Source: UMGS1668 sp035447605 (GTDB taxonomy: Bacteria; Bacillota; Clostridia; Oscillospirales; Ruminococcaceae). Taken from it: a DNA stretch of 64,000 bases. The stretch covers positions 1 to 64,000 of the forward strand of contig DAOTHJ010000006.1 in NCBI GenBank assembly GCA_035447605.1, read 5' to 3'. The notes beneath the pieces were generated by a model. The model was not told where the DNA came from. It saw only the letters and a program-made list of their open reading frames with translations, and did no database searches. Shown here one piece after another: positions 11,075-19,243 of this stretch (position 1 is the stretch's first letter; each line of letters begins with the position of its first letter). Both the position numbers and the translations under genes were made by a program.

Positions 11075-12282
11075 TCCGCCCTCGCCTTCTTCCTGCCGAT
11101 AATCTCCCTCGGCGCGACGACGGCGCCCGGCGGAAGCTCGACGCCCGGCCCGACGACCGCAACGCCCCATTCCTCCGGTTCTTTCATATCTTCCGGCTTG
11201 CGGCCGACCCGGGCATTCTCCCCGACGACGGCCCTCTCGGCGACGACGGCATATTCCACCTTCGCGCCCTCTTTTATTAAGGCGTTGGGCATCACGATGC
11301 TGTAGCGCACCTCCGCGCCTTTTCCGACCGTCACGCCGGAGGAGAGAATGGAGAAATCCAGCGTGCCGTCCACGTCGCAGCCCTCGGTGACCATCGAATC
11401 CTGCACCGAGGCGTCTTTTCCGATATAATGCGGCGGCATCACCGGGCTGCGGCTGTAAATTTTCCAGTCCGGATCATAGAGGTCGAGCGGAACGTTTGGA
11501 TTGAGCACATCCATGTTGGCGTCCCAAAGGCTGTTGATCGTGCCGACGTCCTTCCAGTAGCCCTTAAAAGCGTAGACCGCCATCTTCTCGCCGGCGGCGA
11601 GCATTCGCGGAATCACGTTTTTGCCGAAATCGTTGGCCGAGGCGGGATCGGCTTCGTCCTCTTCGAGATAATGGCGGAGCTTCTCCGTCGAAAATATGTA
11701 GATGCCCATTGAGGCGAGATTGCTTTCTGGGTGTTTCGGCTTCTCCGCAAATTTTGTGAGGAAGCCGTCCTCATCCATGCTCAGAATGCCGAAGCGGGAG
11801 GCCTCCTCCCAAGGCACCTCGCAGACCGCGATCGTGCAGGCCGCGCCCTTCTCCTCGTGGACGGCCAGCATCTTGGAATAATCCATCTTGTAGATGTGGT
11901 CGCCGGAGAGAATCGCAATGTATTCCGGGCTAAAGCGGTCGATAAAAGCCATGTTCTGATAGATGGCGTTGGCGGTGCCTTTATACCACGCCGAGCCGCC
12001 GCTGCGCTGATAGGGAGGCAGAATGAACGCGCCGCCGCCCATGCGGTCGAGATCCCACGGCTGGCCGTTGCCGACGTATTCGGAGAGCTCAAACGGTTCG
12101 TACTGCGTCAGGATGCCGACCGTATCGATGCCGGAATTGACGCAGTTGGAGAGCGGAAAATCGATGATGCGGTATTTGCCGCCGTAGGGCACCGCGGGCT
12201 TTGCCATATCCTTCGTCAGAACGGAAAGCCGGCTGCCCTGTCCGCCGGCAAGGAGCATGGCGATCATCTTTTTGCGCTTCAC
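11071..12282 (-). CDS. glgC: Glucose-1-phosphate adenylyltransferase GlgC, GTG start
   Basis: 403 aa enzyme making ADP-glucose, the committed step of glycogen synthesis. The nucleotide-binding signature LLAGGQGSRLSVLTKDMAKPAVP is followed by YRIIDFPLSNCVNSG, LSGDHIYKMDY (catalytic Asp) and FAEKP; the C-terminal half is a beta-helix. The start is a GTG at 12282, nine bases after AAGGGG, giving VKRKKMIAMLLAGG; an ATG at 12267 is possible but would cut near the fold. The start lies four bases after the glgB stop. Confidence 0.93.
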   Translation of the reverse strand: MKRKKMIAMLLAGGQGSRLSVLTKDMAKPAVPYGGKYRIIDFPLSNCVNSGIDTVGILTQYEPFELSEYVGNGQPWDLDRMGGGAFILPPYQRSGGSAWYKGTANAIYQNMAFIDRFSPEYIAILSGDHIYKMDYSKMLAVHEEKGAACTIAVCEVPWEEASRFGILSMDEDGFLTKFAEKPKHPESNLASMGIYIFSTEKLRHYLEEDEADPASANDFGKNVIPRMLAAGEKMAVYAFKGYWKDVGTINSLWDANMDVLNPNVPLDLYDPDWKIYSRSPVMPPHYIGKDASVQDSMVTEGCDVDGTLDFSILSSGVTVGKGAEVRYSIVMPNALIKEGAKVEYAVVAERAVVGENARVGRKPEDMKEPEEWGVAVVGPGVELPPGAVVAPREIIGRKKARAE

Positions 12283-12286
12283 GGCA

Positions 12287-14182
12287 TCAGACCCCTTCCG
12301 GAAGTTTTTTGAGATAGACGGCCGAGAGCGGAGGCAGATGAAGCGCGACCGCATAATCGCCGTTCTCCGAAGGTTCGGCTTCCACGGTGCCGTTTTTTGT
12401 CCCGGCGCCGCCGAATTCAGGATCGTCGCTTGAGAAGATCTCCTGCCAGACCGAGGGCCCCTGCACCGGAACGCGGTAATATGGGCGCTCGACCGGGCAG
12501 AAGTTGACGGCGCAGAGGATCTCGCCGCCGTGCCCGTCCATGCGGCGGAAGGCGACGACGGAACTCGCGCTGTCGTCGCAGACCGACCAGCGGAAGCCCT
12601 CCCAACTGTCGTCCCGCTCCCAGAGGGCGGAGTTTTCAAGATACAGGTGGTTGAGCGCCTTCGTGTAATCCCGGAGCCTGCGGTGGGCATCGAAATCCAG
12701 GAGCATCCAGTCGATCTCGCGCTTCTCGTCCCACTCGATGAACTGGCCGAACTCCTGCCCCATAAAGAGCAGCTTCTTGCCCGGATAGGCCGTCATGAAG
12801 CCGAGAAACGCGCGCATCCCGGCGAATTTTTCTTCGTAGCTGCCGGGCATTTTGCCGATCAGGGATTTTTTGCCGTGAACCACCTCGTCGTGGGAGACCG
12901 GCAGGATGAAATTCTCGGAAAAGGCATACATCAGCCCGAAAGTGACTTTATCGTGGTTATAGGCGCGGTAGATCGGGTCGAGGGAGGCATACTCCAGCAT
13001 GTCGTTCATCCAGCCCATGTTCCACTTGAAGCTGAAACCAAGCCCGCCGGCATAGGGCGGCTTCGTGACCATCGGCCATGCGGTGGATTCCTCCGCGACC
13101 GTGAAGACGCCCGGGAACCCGGTCAGCACCGAGGAGTTGAAATCCCGGAGCAGGGAGATCGCCTCAAAATTTTCGCGGCCTCCGGAGGAATTGCGCTCCC
13201 AGTCGTCCCCGGATCTTCCGTAGTCGCGATAGAGCATGGAGGAGACCGCGTCGGCGCGGATGCCGTCGGCGTGGAATTTTTCGCACCAGAAATTGGCGCT
13301 TGAAATCAGGAAGCACCGCACCTCGTTGCGGCCGAAATCAAAGACCTTGGTTCCCCACTCGCCCTGTTCGCTCATCAGCGGGCTGCCGTACTCGTAGCAG
13401 CACCCGCCGTCGAAATCCGAAAGCCCGTAGGCGTCTTTGGGAAAATGGGCGGGCACCCAGTCGAAGATCACGCCGATACCGGCCTGGTGCAGCGTATCGA
13501 CAAAATACATCAGATCCTCCGGCGTCCCGTAACGGGAGGTCGGCGCAAAGTAGCCGAGGGACTGGTAGCCCCATGAGCCGTCGTAGGGATGCTCCATCAG
13601 CGGCATCACCTCGACATGCGTATAGCCCATCTCGGTAACGTACGCCGCGAGCTCGTCGGCGGTCTTGCGGTAGGAGAAAAAGCTGCCGTCGGGGTAGCGC
13701 CTCCACGATCCGAGGTGCAGCTCGTAAATATTCATCGGCAGGTCGCGCAGATGCTCCGGACGATTTCTCATCCAGTCGGAATCCTGCCAGAGGTAGTTGT
13801 CCAGATCGTAGAACATGGAGGCGGAGGCCGGCCTTGTTTCGCTGTGATAGGCGTAGGGATCGGCCTTCAGCAGGATTCTCCCGTCCGCCGCCGTGACGGC
13901 GAATTTGTAGCGGTCAAACGGCTTCACTCCGGGAACAAAGCCTTCCCAGACCCCGCCGCCGCTGATCTTTTCCATCGGATCGGCGAGGTGATCCCAGTTG
14001 TTGAAATCGCCGACGACGGAGACCGCCGCGGCATGAGGCGCCCATACGCGGAATACGGCTCCCGACGCGCGCCCTTTCCGCGCGGGATGGGAACCCAGAA
14101 ATGCGTAGGAGCGATAATTCGTCCCCTGATGGAACAGATAGATCGGAAGGTCAAGATCTCTGCGCTGTTTTTTTTCTGCCAA
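12287..14182 (-). CDS. glgB: 1,4-alpha-glucan branching enzyme, TTG start
   Basis: 631 aa GH13 branching enzyme. An N-terminal CBM48 module (FRVWAPHAAAVSVVGDFNNWD) precedes the catalytic barrel, where the conserved regions are visible: DWVPAHFPKD, FHADGIRADAVSSMLYRDY (nucleophile Asp), FTVAEESTAWP (acid/base Glu) and LPVSHDEVVHGKKSL. The start is TTG at 14182 after AAAGGAGG with seven to eight bases of spacing; no ATG fits. First gene of the glycogen operon, with its own promoter at 14226-14254. Confidence 0.95.
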   Translation of the reverse strand: MAEKKQRRDLDLPIYLFHQGTNYRSYAFLGSHPARKGRASGAVFRVWAPHAAAVSVVGDFNNWDHLADPMEKISGGGVWEGFVPGVKPFDRYKFAVTAADGRILLKADPYAYHSETRPASASMFYDLDNYLWQDSDWMRNRPEHLRDLPMNIYELHLGSWRRYPDGSFFSYRKTADELAAYVTEMGYTHVEVMPLMEHPYDGSWGYQSLGYFAPTSRYGTPEDLMYFVDTLHQAGIGVIFDWVPAHFPKDAYGLSDFDGGCCYEYGSPLMSEQGEWGTKVFDFGRNEVRCFLISSANFWCEKFHADGIRADAVSSMLYRDYGRSGDDWERNSSGGRENFEAISLLRDFNSSVLTGFPGVFTVAEESTAWPMVTKPPYAGGLGFSFKWNMGWMNDMLEYASLDPIYRAYNHDKVTFGLMYAFSENFILPVSHDEVVHGKKSLIGKMPGSYEEKFAGMRAFLGFMTAYPGKKLLFMGQEFGQFIEWDEKREIDWMLLDFDAHRRLRDYTKALNHLYLENSALWERDDSWEGFRWSVCDDSASSVVAFRRMDGHGGEILCAVNFCPVERPYYRVPVQGPSVWQEIFSSDDPEFGGAGTKNGTVEAEPSENGDYAVALHLPPLSAVYLKKLPEGV

Positions 14183-14225
14183 TCCCGTTGCCTCCTTTAT
14201 TCCGGATATCCTTATCTTTTATTCT

Positions 14226-14254
14226 AATATATCAACTTCCCCCGCGTTTTTCAA
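14226..14254 (-). promoter_or_regulatory. Promoter of the glgBCDA operon
   Basis: On the minus strand TTGAAA (14254-14249) and TATATT (14231-14226) are 17 bases apart, about 44 bases before the glgB TTG start. Confidence 0.65.
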
Positions 14255-14319
14255 GAGCGGCCCCTCCCGAAAGAAAAGCAATTTTTATAGAAAACGGCAT
14301 CAGCACGGAACTTTTCGGC

Positions 14320-14348
14320 TTGACAAAAAGGCCCGCGGATAGTATTGT
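14320..14348 (+). promoter_or_regulatory. Promoter of pyrR
   Basis: TTGACA at 14320-14325 and TATTGT at 14343-14348, 17 bases apart, with pyrR starting 31 bases further on. The leader is too short for an attenuator of its own. Confidence 0.7.
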
Positions 14349-14379
14349 GAAAATATATTTCTCTGACCGGGGAGGGAAC

Positions 14380-14934
14380 ATGCGGATGGCAAAGGAAAAG
14401 GCGGTTCTAATGGATGAAATCGGCCTTCAGCGGGCCATGATGCGGATCGCGCATGAGATCGTGGAGCATAATAAAGGCACGGATGATCTCTGCATCGTCG
14501 GAATCCGCAGCCGGGGCCAGTCCCTCGCCAAGCTCATTCATGACGATATTCTGAAGATCGAGAATACGGACGTCCCCTGCGGCGACCTCGATATTTATTT
14601 TTACCGGGACGACCTCACTCATATCACCGATTCGCCGGTCGTGCGCAAGGCGGATCTGCCCTTCTCCATCGTCGGAAAAAAGGTGGTTCTGGTGGACGAC
14701 GTGCTCTATACCGGCCGGACCGCCCGCGCCGCCATCGAGGCAATTTTTTCTCTCGGCCGGCCGGACAGCATCCAGTTCGCCGCCCTGATCGACCGCGGCC
14801 ACCGCGAGCTGCCGATCCGCGCGGATTACGTCGGTAAATCTATCCCGACCTCCCGCCGCGAGCTGGTCTCCGTCCGCATCCCGCCGTTTGACACCGAGAC
14901 GCAGGTCCTGCTGATGGAGATGGACGAGACCTGA
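14380..14934 (+). CDS. pyrR: PyrR bifunctional pyrimidine regulator / uracil phosphoribosyltransferase
   Basis: 184 aa, the normal PyrR length. The PRPP-binding signature VVLVDDVLYTGRT is at residues 102-114; the RNA-binding family traits DLDIYFYRDDL and LPIRADYVGKSIPTS are present. PyrR senses UMP/UTP and binds an anti-antiterminator hairpin in target mRNAs, promoting termination. The ATG at 14380 follows GGGGAGGG; an open frame upstream is not used. No pyr biosynthetic operon follows. Instead upp is convergent downstream, and its leader carries a PyrR-type site (15912-16001), so that gene is a likely target. Confidence 0.93.
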   Translation: MRMAKEKAVLMDEIGLQRAMMRIAHEIVEHNKGTDDLCIVGIRSRGQSLAKLIHDDILKIENTDVPCGDLDIYFYRDDLTHITDSPVVRKADLPFSIVGKKVVLVDDVLYTGRTARAAIEAIFSLGRPDSIQFAALIDRGHRELPIRADYVGKSIPTSRRELVSVRIPPFDTETQVLLMEMDET

Positions 14935-15231
14935 GACAGCCGGAATCGGTGCGCCGGGTTCTTTTTCCAAAAAACAGCCCGGAAACAGCATTCCCGCCGA
15001 TGCGAGCTCCGAATCGGTTTTCTCGGAGATCGGCGCAGAAAAAACGAGGATCTTCCTTTTTAATTTTCCAAGCGCGGCTCCGTACCGTACGGCGGCAGGC
15101 CCGAAACCCGCAAAATCAAAAATAAAACAGCCGACGGAAATCCGCCGGCTGTTTTTATCAAAGCATGTTTTTTGGGGAACCCGCCGGGACGCGCCCGCAT
15201 CCTTTATAACGGCGAATCTTTTACGAAAAGA
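14935..15231. other. Intergenic region between pyrR and upp
   Basis: About 300 bases. Apart from the hairpin at 15127-15156 I see no coding frame, repeat or recognisable RNA. Confidence 0.5.
15127..15156. terminator. Bidirectional terminator between convergent pyrR and upp
   Basis: ACAGCCGACGGA pairs with TCCGCCGGCTGT (one mismatch, AAA loop), followed by TTTTT on the plus strand; on the minus strand it is followed by TTTTATTTTT. Confidence 0.8.
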
Positions 15232-15873
15232 TCACATGGTTCCGAAGATGCGGTCTCCGGCGTCGCCGAAAGCGGTCATGATATAGCCGTGCTCGTTGAG
15301 CGGAGCATCCGCATAATGGGCGGCATAGAGCTTGATGTCCGGATGCGCTTCCATCACGCGCTTGATGCCTTCGGGAGCCGCGATCAGGGCAAGGAAGACG
15401 ATCTTTTTGCAGCCGCGCTGTTTGAGGCAGTCGATTGCCGCTTTGGCGGAGCCTCCGGTCGCAAGCGCCGGATCAACAAGAATTACTGTGCTGTTCGCGG
15501 CCTCTTTCGGGAGCTTGAAGTAATACTCGTGCGGCTCGAGGGTCTCCTCGTCGCGGTAGAGGCCGATGTGGCCGACGTGGGCGTTCGGAAAGAGGCTGAC
15601 CAGCCCGTCAACCATGCCGAGCCCTGCGCGGAGAATCGGAACAATGGTGACTTCCTCGTCGACGACCGGGGATTCAAATTTGGAGAGCGGGGCCTGGATC
15701 TCGACCATCTTGGTCTTGAGGTCGCGGAATGCCTCAAACCCCATCAGCATGGCAAGCTCGCTGACGATCTCACGGAATTCCTTGGTCTTCGTATTGACGT
15801 CGCACAGATGGGTGATTTTATGATCGATCAGCGGATGGTGAAAGATCGTCACGTTTTTCATATAGTCTTCCAT
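15232..15873 (-). CDS. upp: Uracil phosphoribosyltransferase
   Basis: 213 aa enzyme converting uracil and PRPP to UMP (pyrimidine salvage). Visible: IVPILRAGLGMVDG (79-90) and the PRPP/phosphate loop VDPALATGGSA (133-143), with TAFGDAGDRIFGT at the C-terminus. The ATG at 15873 follows AAGGAG with nine bases of spacing; an in-frame start at 15906 lacks a site. The 140-base leader has a sigmaA promoter, a PyrR-type hairpin, an antiterminator and an intrinsic terminator, so expression is probably shut off when UMP is plentiful. Confidence 0.96.
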   Translation of the reverse strand: MEDYMKNVTIFHHPLIDHKITHLCDVNTKTKEFREIVSELAMLMGFEAFRDLKTKMVEIQAPLSKFESPVVDEEVTIVPILRAGLGMVDGLVSLFPNAHVGHIGLYRDEETLEPHEYYFKLPKEAANSTVILVDPALATGGSAKAAIDCLKQRGCKKIVFLALIAAPEGIKRVMEAHPDIKLYAAHYADAPLNEHGYIMTAFGDAGDRIFGTM

Positions 15874-15911
15874 TTGAGAGAGCTCCTTCCGACGTGTTGT
15901 TTTCAAGGCAT

Positions 15912-16001
15912 AAAAAATACGCCCCGCATGGCGAGACGCTGATTCCGGCCGGATCTCCGCGATTCTGATGGATTCCGTCTTATCAGCATCTCTGTACTGA
16001 T
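15912..16001 (-). promoter_or_regulatory. PyrR-type attenuator in the upp leader
   Basis: Reading the minus strand there are three mutually exclusive hairpins. The anti-antiterminator (16001-15982) has core AGUACAGAGAUGCU, matching the PyrR site ARUCCNGNGAGGYU with loop CAGAGA intact; its two differences (C to A, G to U) replace one base pair by another. Its 3' arm GAUGCUGAU can instead pair with AUCAGCGUC (15943-15935), forming an antiterminator. That segment overlaps the 5' arm of a terminator, CGUCUCGC-CAU-GCGGGGCG (15938-15920), followed by six U. PyrR binding would hold the first hairpin and let the terminator form. Confidence 0.8.
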
Positions 16002-16022
16002 TTCAAAACTTTGCCGCTTTTT

Positions 16023-16051
16023 ATTATAGGCCCGGCCGGATGCTCTGTCAA
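16023..16051 (-). promoter_or_regulatory. Promoter of upp
   Basis: Perfect consensus on the minus strand: TTGACA (16051-16046), 17 bases, TATAAT (16028-16023). It is back to back with the promoter of the DUF523 gene. Confidence 0.85.
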
Positions 16052-16081
16052 TAAAATCCGGCAGATCTTTTGCGGGGAAGT

Positions 16082-16110
16082 TTGCTTATTTTCATATTTT
16101 TTGATATAAT
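16082..16110 (+). promoter_or_regulatory. Promoter of the DUF523 gene
   Basis: TTGCTT (16082-16087), 17 bases, TATAAT (16105-16110), 27 bases before the start codon and divergent from the upp promoter. Confidence 0.7.
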
Positions 16111-16136
16111 CGGACGAAAGAAAAGGAGGCTTTGCC

Positions 16137-16556
16137 ATGGGAATCATTCTTGTCAGCAGATGCCTGCTGGGCTGCGCCTGCCGCTACGACGGCCAGAGCT
16201 GCCCGAACGAAAAAGTCCTTGCCCTCGGAAAGGAGCATATCCTGATCGGTGTCTGCCCGGAATGCGACGGCGGGCTTCCGACTCCGCGCGCCCCCAGCGA
16301 ACGCATCGGGGACCGGGTTATCATGAAAACCGGAGAAGACGTTACGGAGAATTACCACCGCGGCGCGGAGATCGCCCTGCGCCTCGCAAAGGAGCTTCAT
16401 GCCGACGGCGCCGTGCTCAAAGCCAAAAGCCCCTCCTGCGGCTGCGGCATCATCTACGACGGCACCTTCACCGGAACGCTCATCCCCGGAAACGGCGTGA
16501 CGGCGGAGCTCTTCCTGCAAAACGGCATCCCGGTTAAAACGGAAAACGATTTATAA
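16137..16556 (+). CDS. DUF523 / TudS-like protein, putative thiouracil desulfidase
   Basis: 139 aa DUF523 protein. Family cysteines are visible: C9 in SRCLLG, C40 in CPE, and C101 in KSPSCG; extra cysteines at 13, 15, 22 and 43. In the characterised member TudS, three such cysteines hold a [4Fe-4S] cluster that removes sulfur from 2-thiouracil to give uracil. Start ATG follows AAGGAGG. It is divergent from upp and near pyrR, so a role in feeding salvaged uracil to Upp is attractive, but this is inference; most DUF523 proteins are uncharacterised. Confidence 0.75.
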   Translation: MGIILVSRCLLGCACRYDGQSCPNEKVLALGKEHILIGVCPECDGGLPTPRAPSERIGDRVIMKTGEDVTENYHRGAEIALRLAKELHADGAVLKAKSPSCGCGIIYDGTFTGTLIPGNGVTAELFLQNGIPVKTENDL

Positions 16557-16737
16557 ATTCCGTCCCGGCTTTCCCCCGTTTTGCTGTCTCTGAGACGCGG
16601 ACTGCCGGCAAAAGCGGCGGCAACATCCCGTCCGCCGTCTCTCCGTTTTTGGGCGCGGAGGGCTTCTTTTCGGAAATTTTCAAAAAATCCTTTTGGTTTA
16701 TGCAGGAACAGTACTTTTCAAAATGCAGAAAGCATGG

Positions 16738-16743
16738 TATAAT
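16738..16743 (+). promoter_or_regulatory. Probable -10 element for the ACT/UPF0210 operon
   Basis: TATAAT at 16738-16743, with only a weak -35 (TTTTCA, 16715-16720) 17 bases upstream. The start codon lies 33 bases downstream. Confidence 0.5.
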
Positions 16744-16776
16744 CCAAAAATAATTCATCAAGTCCGGAGGCGCAGT

Positions 16777-17046
16777 ATGAACGCGATCATCACTGTCGTT
16801 GCGAAGGACGCCGTGGGCATCATCGCCTATATCAGCGGCTTCCTCAGCGAAAAAAACATCAACATCATGGATATCAGCCAGACCATCCTTCAGCAGTATT
16901 TTACGATGATTATGCTGGTGGATCTCTCCAAGTGCAGCGCGCCGTTCGACGAGCTGCGCACCTCCTTACAGGAGGCCGGCGACAAAAAAGGGCTTGTCGT
17001 CCACATCCAGCGCGAAGATATTTTCAACGCCATGCATAAAATTTAG
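16777..17046 (+). CDS. ACT domain protein, UPF0237 family
   Basis: 89 aa single ACT domain (MNAIITVVAKDAVGIIAYISGF through IQREDIFNAMHKI), resembling the glycine-cleavage regulator GcvR half. ACT domains bind small ligands such as amino acids. Start at 16777 after CCGGAGG; a longer frame from 16693 runs through the -10 element and is rejected. It is followed after 54 bases by a UPF0210 gene; this pair is conserved across Firmicutes and streptococci, pointing to a shared but unknown function. Confidence 0.88.
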   Translation: MNAIITVVAKDAVGIIAYISGFLSEKNINIMDISQTILQQYFTMIMLVDLSKCSAPFDELRTSLQEAGDKKGLVVHIQREDIFNAMHKI

Positions 17047-17100
17047 TTTCCGGGCCGCATGGGGCGAATGTTGCCCCGGCCCGCCGATTTTGGAGTTGCT

Positions 17101-18459
17101 ATGATCAATACCGAAGATATTATTCAGACCATTCAAATGATCGACGAGCAGCACCTCGACGTCCGTACGGTCACGATGGGCATCTCGCTCCGTGACTGCG
17201 CCGACCCGTCGATGGAGCGCTGCTGCGAAAAAGTTTACGAAAAAATTACCCGCTATGCGAAGGATCTGGTGCCGGTATGCGAGGCCATCGAGCAGGAATT
17301 CGGCATCCCGATCGTCAACCGGCGCATCTCCGTCACCCCGGCCGCGGATGTGGCGGCCTCCTGCGATTCGGACGACTACGTCCCCTTCGCAAAGGCGATG
17401 GACCGCGCGGCGGAGACGGTCGGCGCGGATTTCATCGGCGGTTTCTCCTCTCTGGTACACAAGGGCTTCTCCCGCTGCGACAGCACCCTTTTCCGCTCCA
17501 TTCCGGAGGCGCTCGCCGAGACGGGCCGCGTCTGCTCCAGCGTCAACATCGCCACCACCCGGGCCGGCATCAACATGGACGCCGTCGCGCGGATGGGCGA
17601 GATCATCAAGGAGACCGCCTTCCTGACAAAGGAAAAGGACTGTCTCGGCTGCGCGAAACTCGTGGTCTTTTCCAATGCGGTGGAGGATAACCCCTTCATG
17701 GCAGGTGCGTTTCACGGGGAAGGCGAACCGGAGTGCTGCATCAACGTCGGCGTTTCCGGGCCGGGCGTCGTCGCCCATGCGTTAAAAGAATGCGGCGGCA
17801 TGCCGTTTGATACGGTCGCCGAGACGATCAAGCGCACCGCCTTTAAGATCACCCGCGTCGGCCAGCTCGTTGCACAGGAGGCCTCAAGCCGCCTCGGCGT
17901 ACCCTTTGGCGTCGTGGATCTCTCGCTTGCGCCGACCTCCGCCGTCGGAGATTCCGTCGCGGAGATTCTCGAACTGATGGGACTCGAAAGCTGCGGCGCT
18001 CCCGGCACAACCGCCGCCCTCGCGCTGCTCAACGACGCCGTCAAAAAGGGCGGCATCATGGCTTCCAGCCACGTCGGCGGGCTCTCCGGGGCCTTTATCC
18101 CGGTCAGCGAGGATTCCGGCATGGTCGCCGCCGTCGAAAGAGGCAGCCTGAGCATTGAAAAGCTCGAGGCCATGACCTGCGTGTGCTCCGTCGGGCTCGA
18201 CATGATTGCCATTCCGGGCAGCACCTCCGCCGCCACCATCTCCGCCATCATCGCGGATGAGGCCGCCATCGGCATGATCAACAACAAGACAACCGCCGTC
18301 CGCATCATCCCGGCTCTGGGCAAAGAGCCCGGCGACCATGTGGATTTCGGCGGCCTGCTCGGAAGCGCTCCGGTGATGAAGGTCTCCTCCTTCTCTCCGG
18401 AAAAATTCATCGCCCGCGGCGGAAGAATCCCCGCCCCGATCCACAGTCTGCGCAACTGA
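17101..18459 (+). CDS. UPF0210 / DUF711 family protein
   Basis: 452 aa, the typical UPF0210 length. Recognised from MINTEDIIQTIQMIDEQHLDVRTVTMGISL, the CCEKVYEKIT segment, INVGVSGPGVV and the C-terminal ARGGRIPAPIHSLRN. Structures in the family show a glycyl-radical-like barrel, but no reaction is established. The start is placed at MINTED; the upstream frame from 17059 lacks a good ribosome site. Likely cotranscribed with the ACT gene before it, which may supply ligand control. Confidence 0.9.
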   Translation: MINTEDIIQTIQMIDEQHLDVRTVTMGISLRDCADPSMERCCEKVYEKITRYAKDLVPVCEAIEQEFGIPIVNRRISVTPAADVAASCDSDDYVPFAKAMDRAAETVGADFIGGFSSLVHKGFSRCDSTLFRSIPEALAETGRVCSSVNIATTRAGINMDAVARMGEIIKETAFLTKEKDCLGCAKLVVFSNAVEDNPFMAGAFHGEGEPECCINVGVSGPGVVAHALKECGGMPFDTVAETIKRTAFKITRVGQLVAQEASSRLGVPFGVVDLSLAPTSAVGDSVAEILELMGLESCGAPGTTAALALLNDAVKKGGIMASSHVGGLSGAFIPVSEDSGMVAAVERGSLSIEKLEAMTCVCSVGLDMIAIPGSTSAATISAIIADEAAIGMINNKTTAVRIIPALGKEPGDHVDFGGLLGSAPVMKVSSFSPEKFIARGGRIPAPIHSLRN

Positions 18460-18576
18460 AAAAGTTCGGATTTTGCCGAATTTGGAATTTTTTATATTTT
18501 TCTTAAAGCACCGGCATTGTTTTGACGAAGAAATACTATTATACTGGAGTCAGACATTTGAAAGAAGTGACCATCC

Positions 18577-19017
18577 ATGGCATTTTGTCCCAACTGTGGC
18601 ACAAACATCCCGGAGGGGGCCAACTGCTGCCCTTCCTGCGGAAAACCCGTTGACGGAAAGCAGCCCCCGATCGTCGAGGAGCAGACCGATTTCACCGAGA
18701 ATTATTCCGCCGAAGAACGTACCGCTCTCGGCAAGCTCGCCGCTCTGCAGTACATCTCCATCGTCTTCGCGGCGTTTGCCATGATCGCGGAACCGAATTC
18801 CAAATTCATCCGCTTCCATGCGAACCAGGTGCTCGTCCTGACCCTGTTCTATCTGGCCTGCGGCGTGGTGGCCATCGTCCCGTTCCTCGGGTGGGTCGCC
18901 TCCGGCGTCGGCATGATTGTGGGCCTCGTCTGGACCATTATGGGCTTCGTCCGCGCCTGGAAGGGCGAGGCGAGATTCCTGCCGCTGATCGGCAAGGTTA
19001 AATTCATTACATACTGA
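18577..19017 (+). CDS. Zinc-ribbon membrane protein
   Basis: 146 aa. The N-terminal zinc ribbon has two CxxC pairs (CPNCG at 4-8, CPSCG at 18-22). After an acidic linker there are about three hydrophobic segments (ISIVFAAFAMIA, VLVLTLFYLACGVVAIVPFLGWVASGVGMIVGLVWTI), resembling DUF4870-type proteins. Probably in the cytoplasmic membrane with the ribbon inside. Function unknown. A likely promoter (TTGTTT, 17 bases, TATACT) lies 30-60 bases upstream, and a strong terminator follows, so it is monocistronic. Confidence 0.8.
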   Translation: MAFCPNCGTNIPEGANCCPSCGKPVDGKQPPIVEEQTDFTENYSAEERTALGKLAALQYISIVFAAFAMIAEPNSKFIRFHANQVLVLTLFYLACGVVAIVPFLGWVASGVGMIVGLVWTIMGFVRAWKGEARFLPLIGKVKFITY

Positions 19018-19031
19018 AAAATCCGTTCCCT

Positions 19032-19066
19032 GCCGCCGCGGTACAAAACCCGCGGCGGTCTTTTTT
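19032..19066 (+). terminator. Terminator after the zinc-ribbon membrane gene
   Basis: GCCGCCGCGG pairs with CCGCGGCGGT around a short loop, followed by TCTTTTTT. Confidence 0.85.
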
Positions 19067-19110
19067 CATTTCAATCAGAATCAGCTCGGCCTTGAAAATC
19101 CCATGAGCAT

Positions 19111-19150
19111 GCGCCATCGGCTCTGTTATGCCGAAGGCGTTTTTCTTTTT
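19111..19150 (+). terminator. Second hairpin-U-tract before the tail fibre gene
   Basis: GCGCCATCGGC (19111-19121) pairs with GCCGAAGGCG (19130-19139), followed by TTTTTCTTTTT. It may insulate the phage cassette or act as an attenuator, because the tail fibre gene starts about 95 bases later. Confidence 0.65.
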
Positions 19151-19243
19151 GCGGGCCGCGTAATCATCATTTCTCCGTGTTTGGTTCCGGTAAACTTCTC
19201 TCAGGGGCAAGGGGTGAGCGCCCCCAATAACCGAGAAAGGAAC

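Noticed and set aside
8231..11305. Very long plus-strand open frame (over 1000 codons) opposite glgA and glgD
   Set aside because: Antisense to clear glycogen genes; its translation has no recognisable domain and arises from GC-rich codon bias.
11071..12690. Longer glgC reading with about 136 extra N-terminal residues
   Set aside because: The extension runs inside glgB in another frame; GTG 12282 has a ribosome site and gives normal GlgC length.
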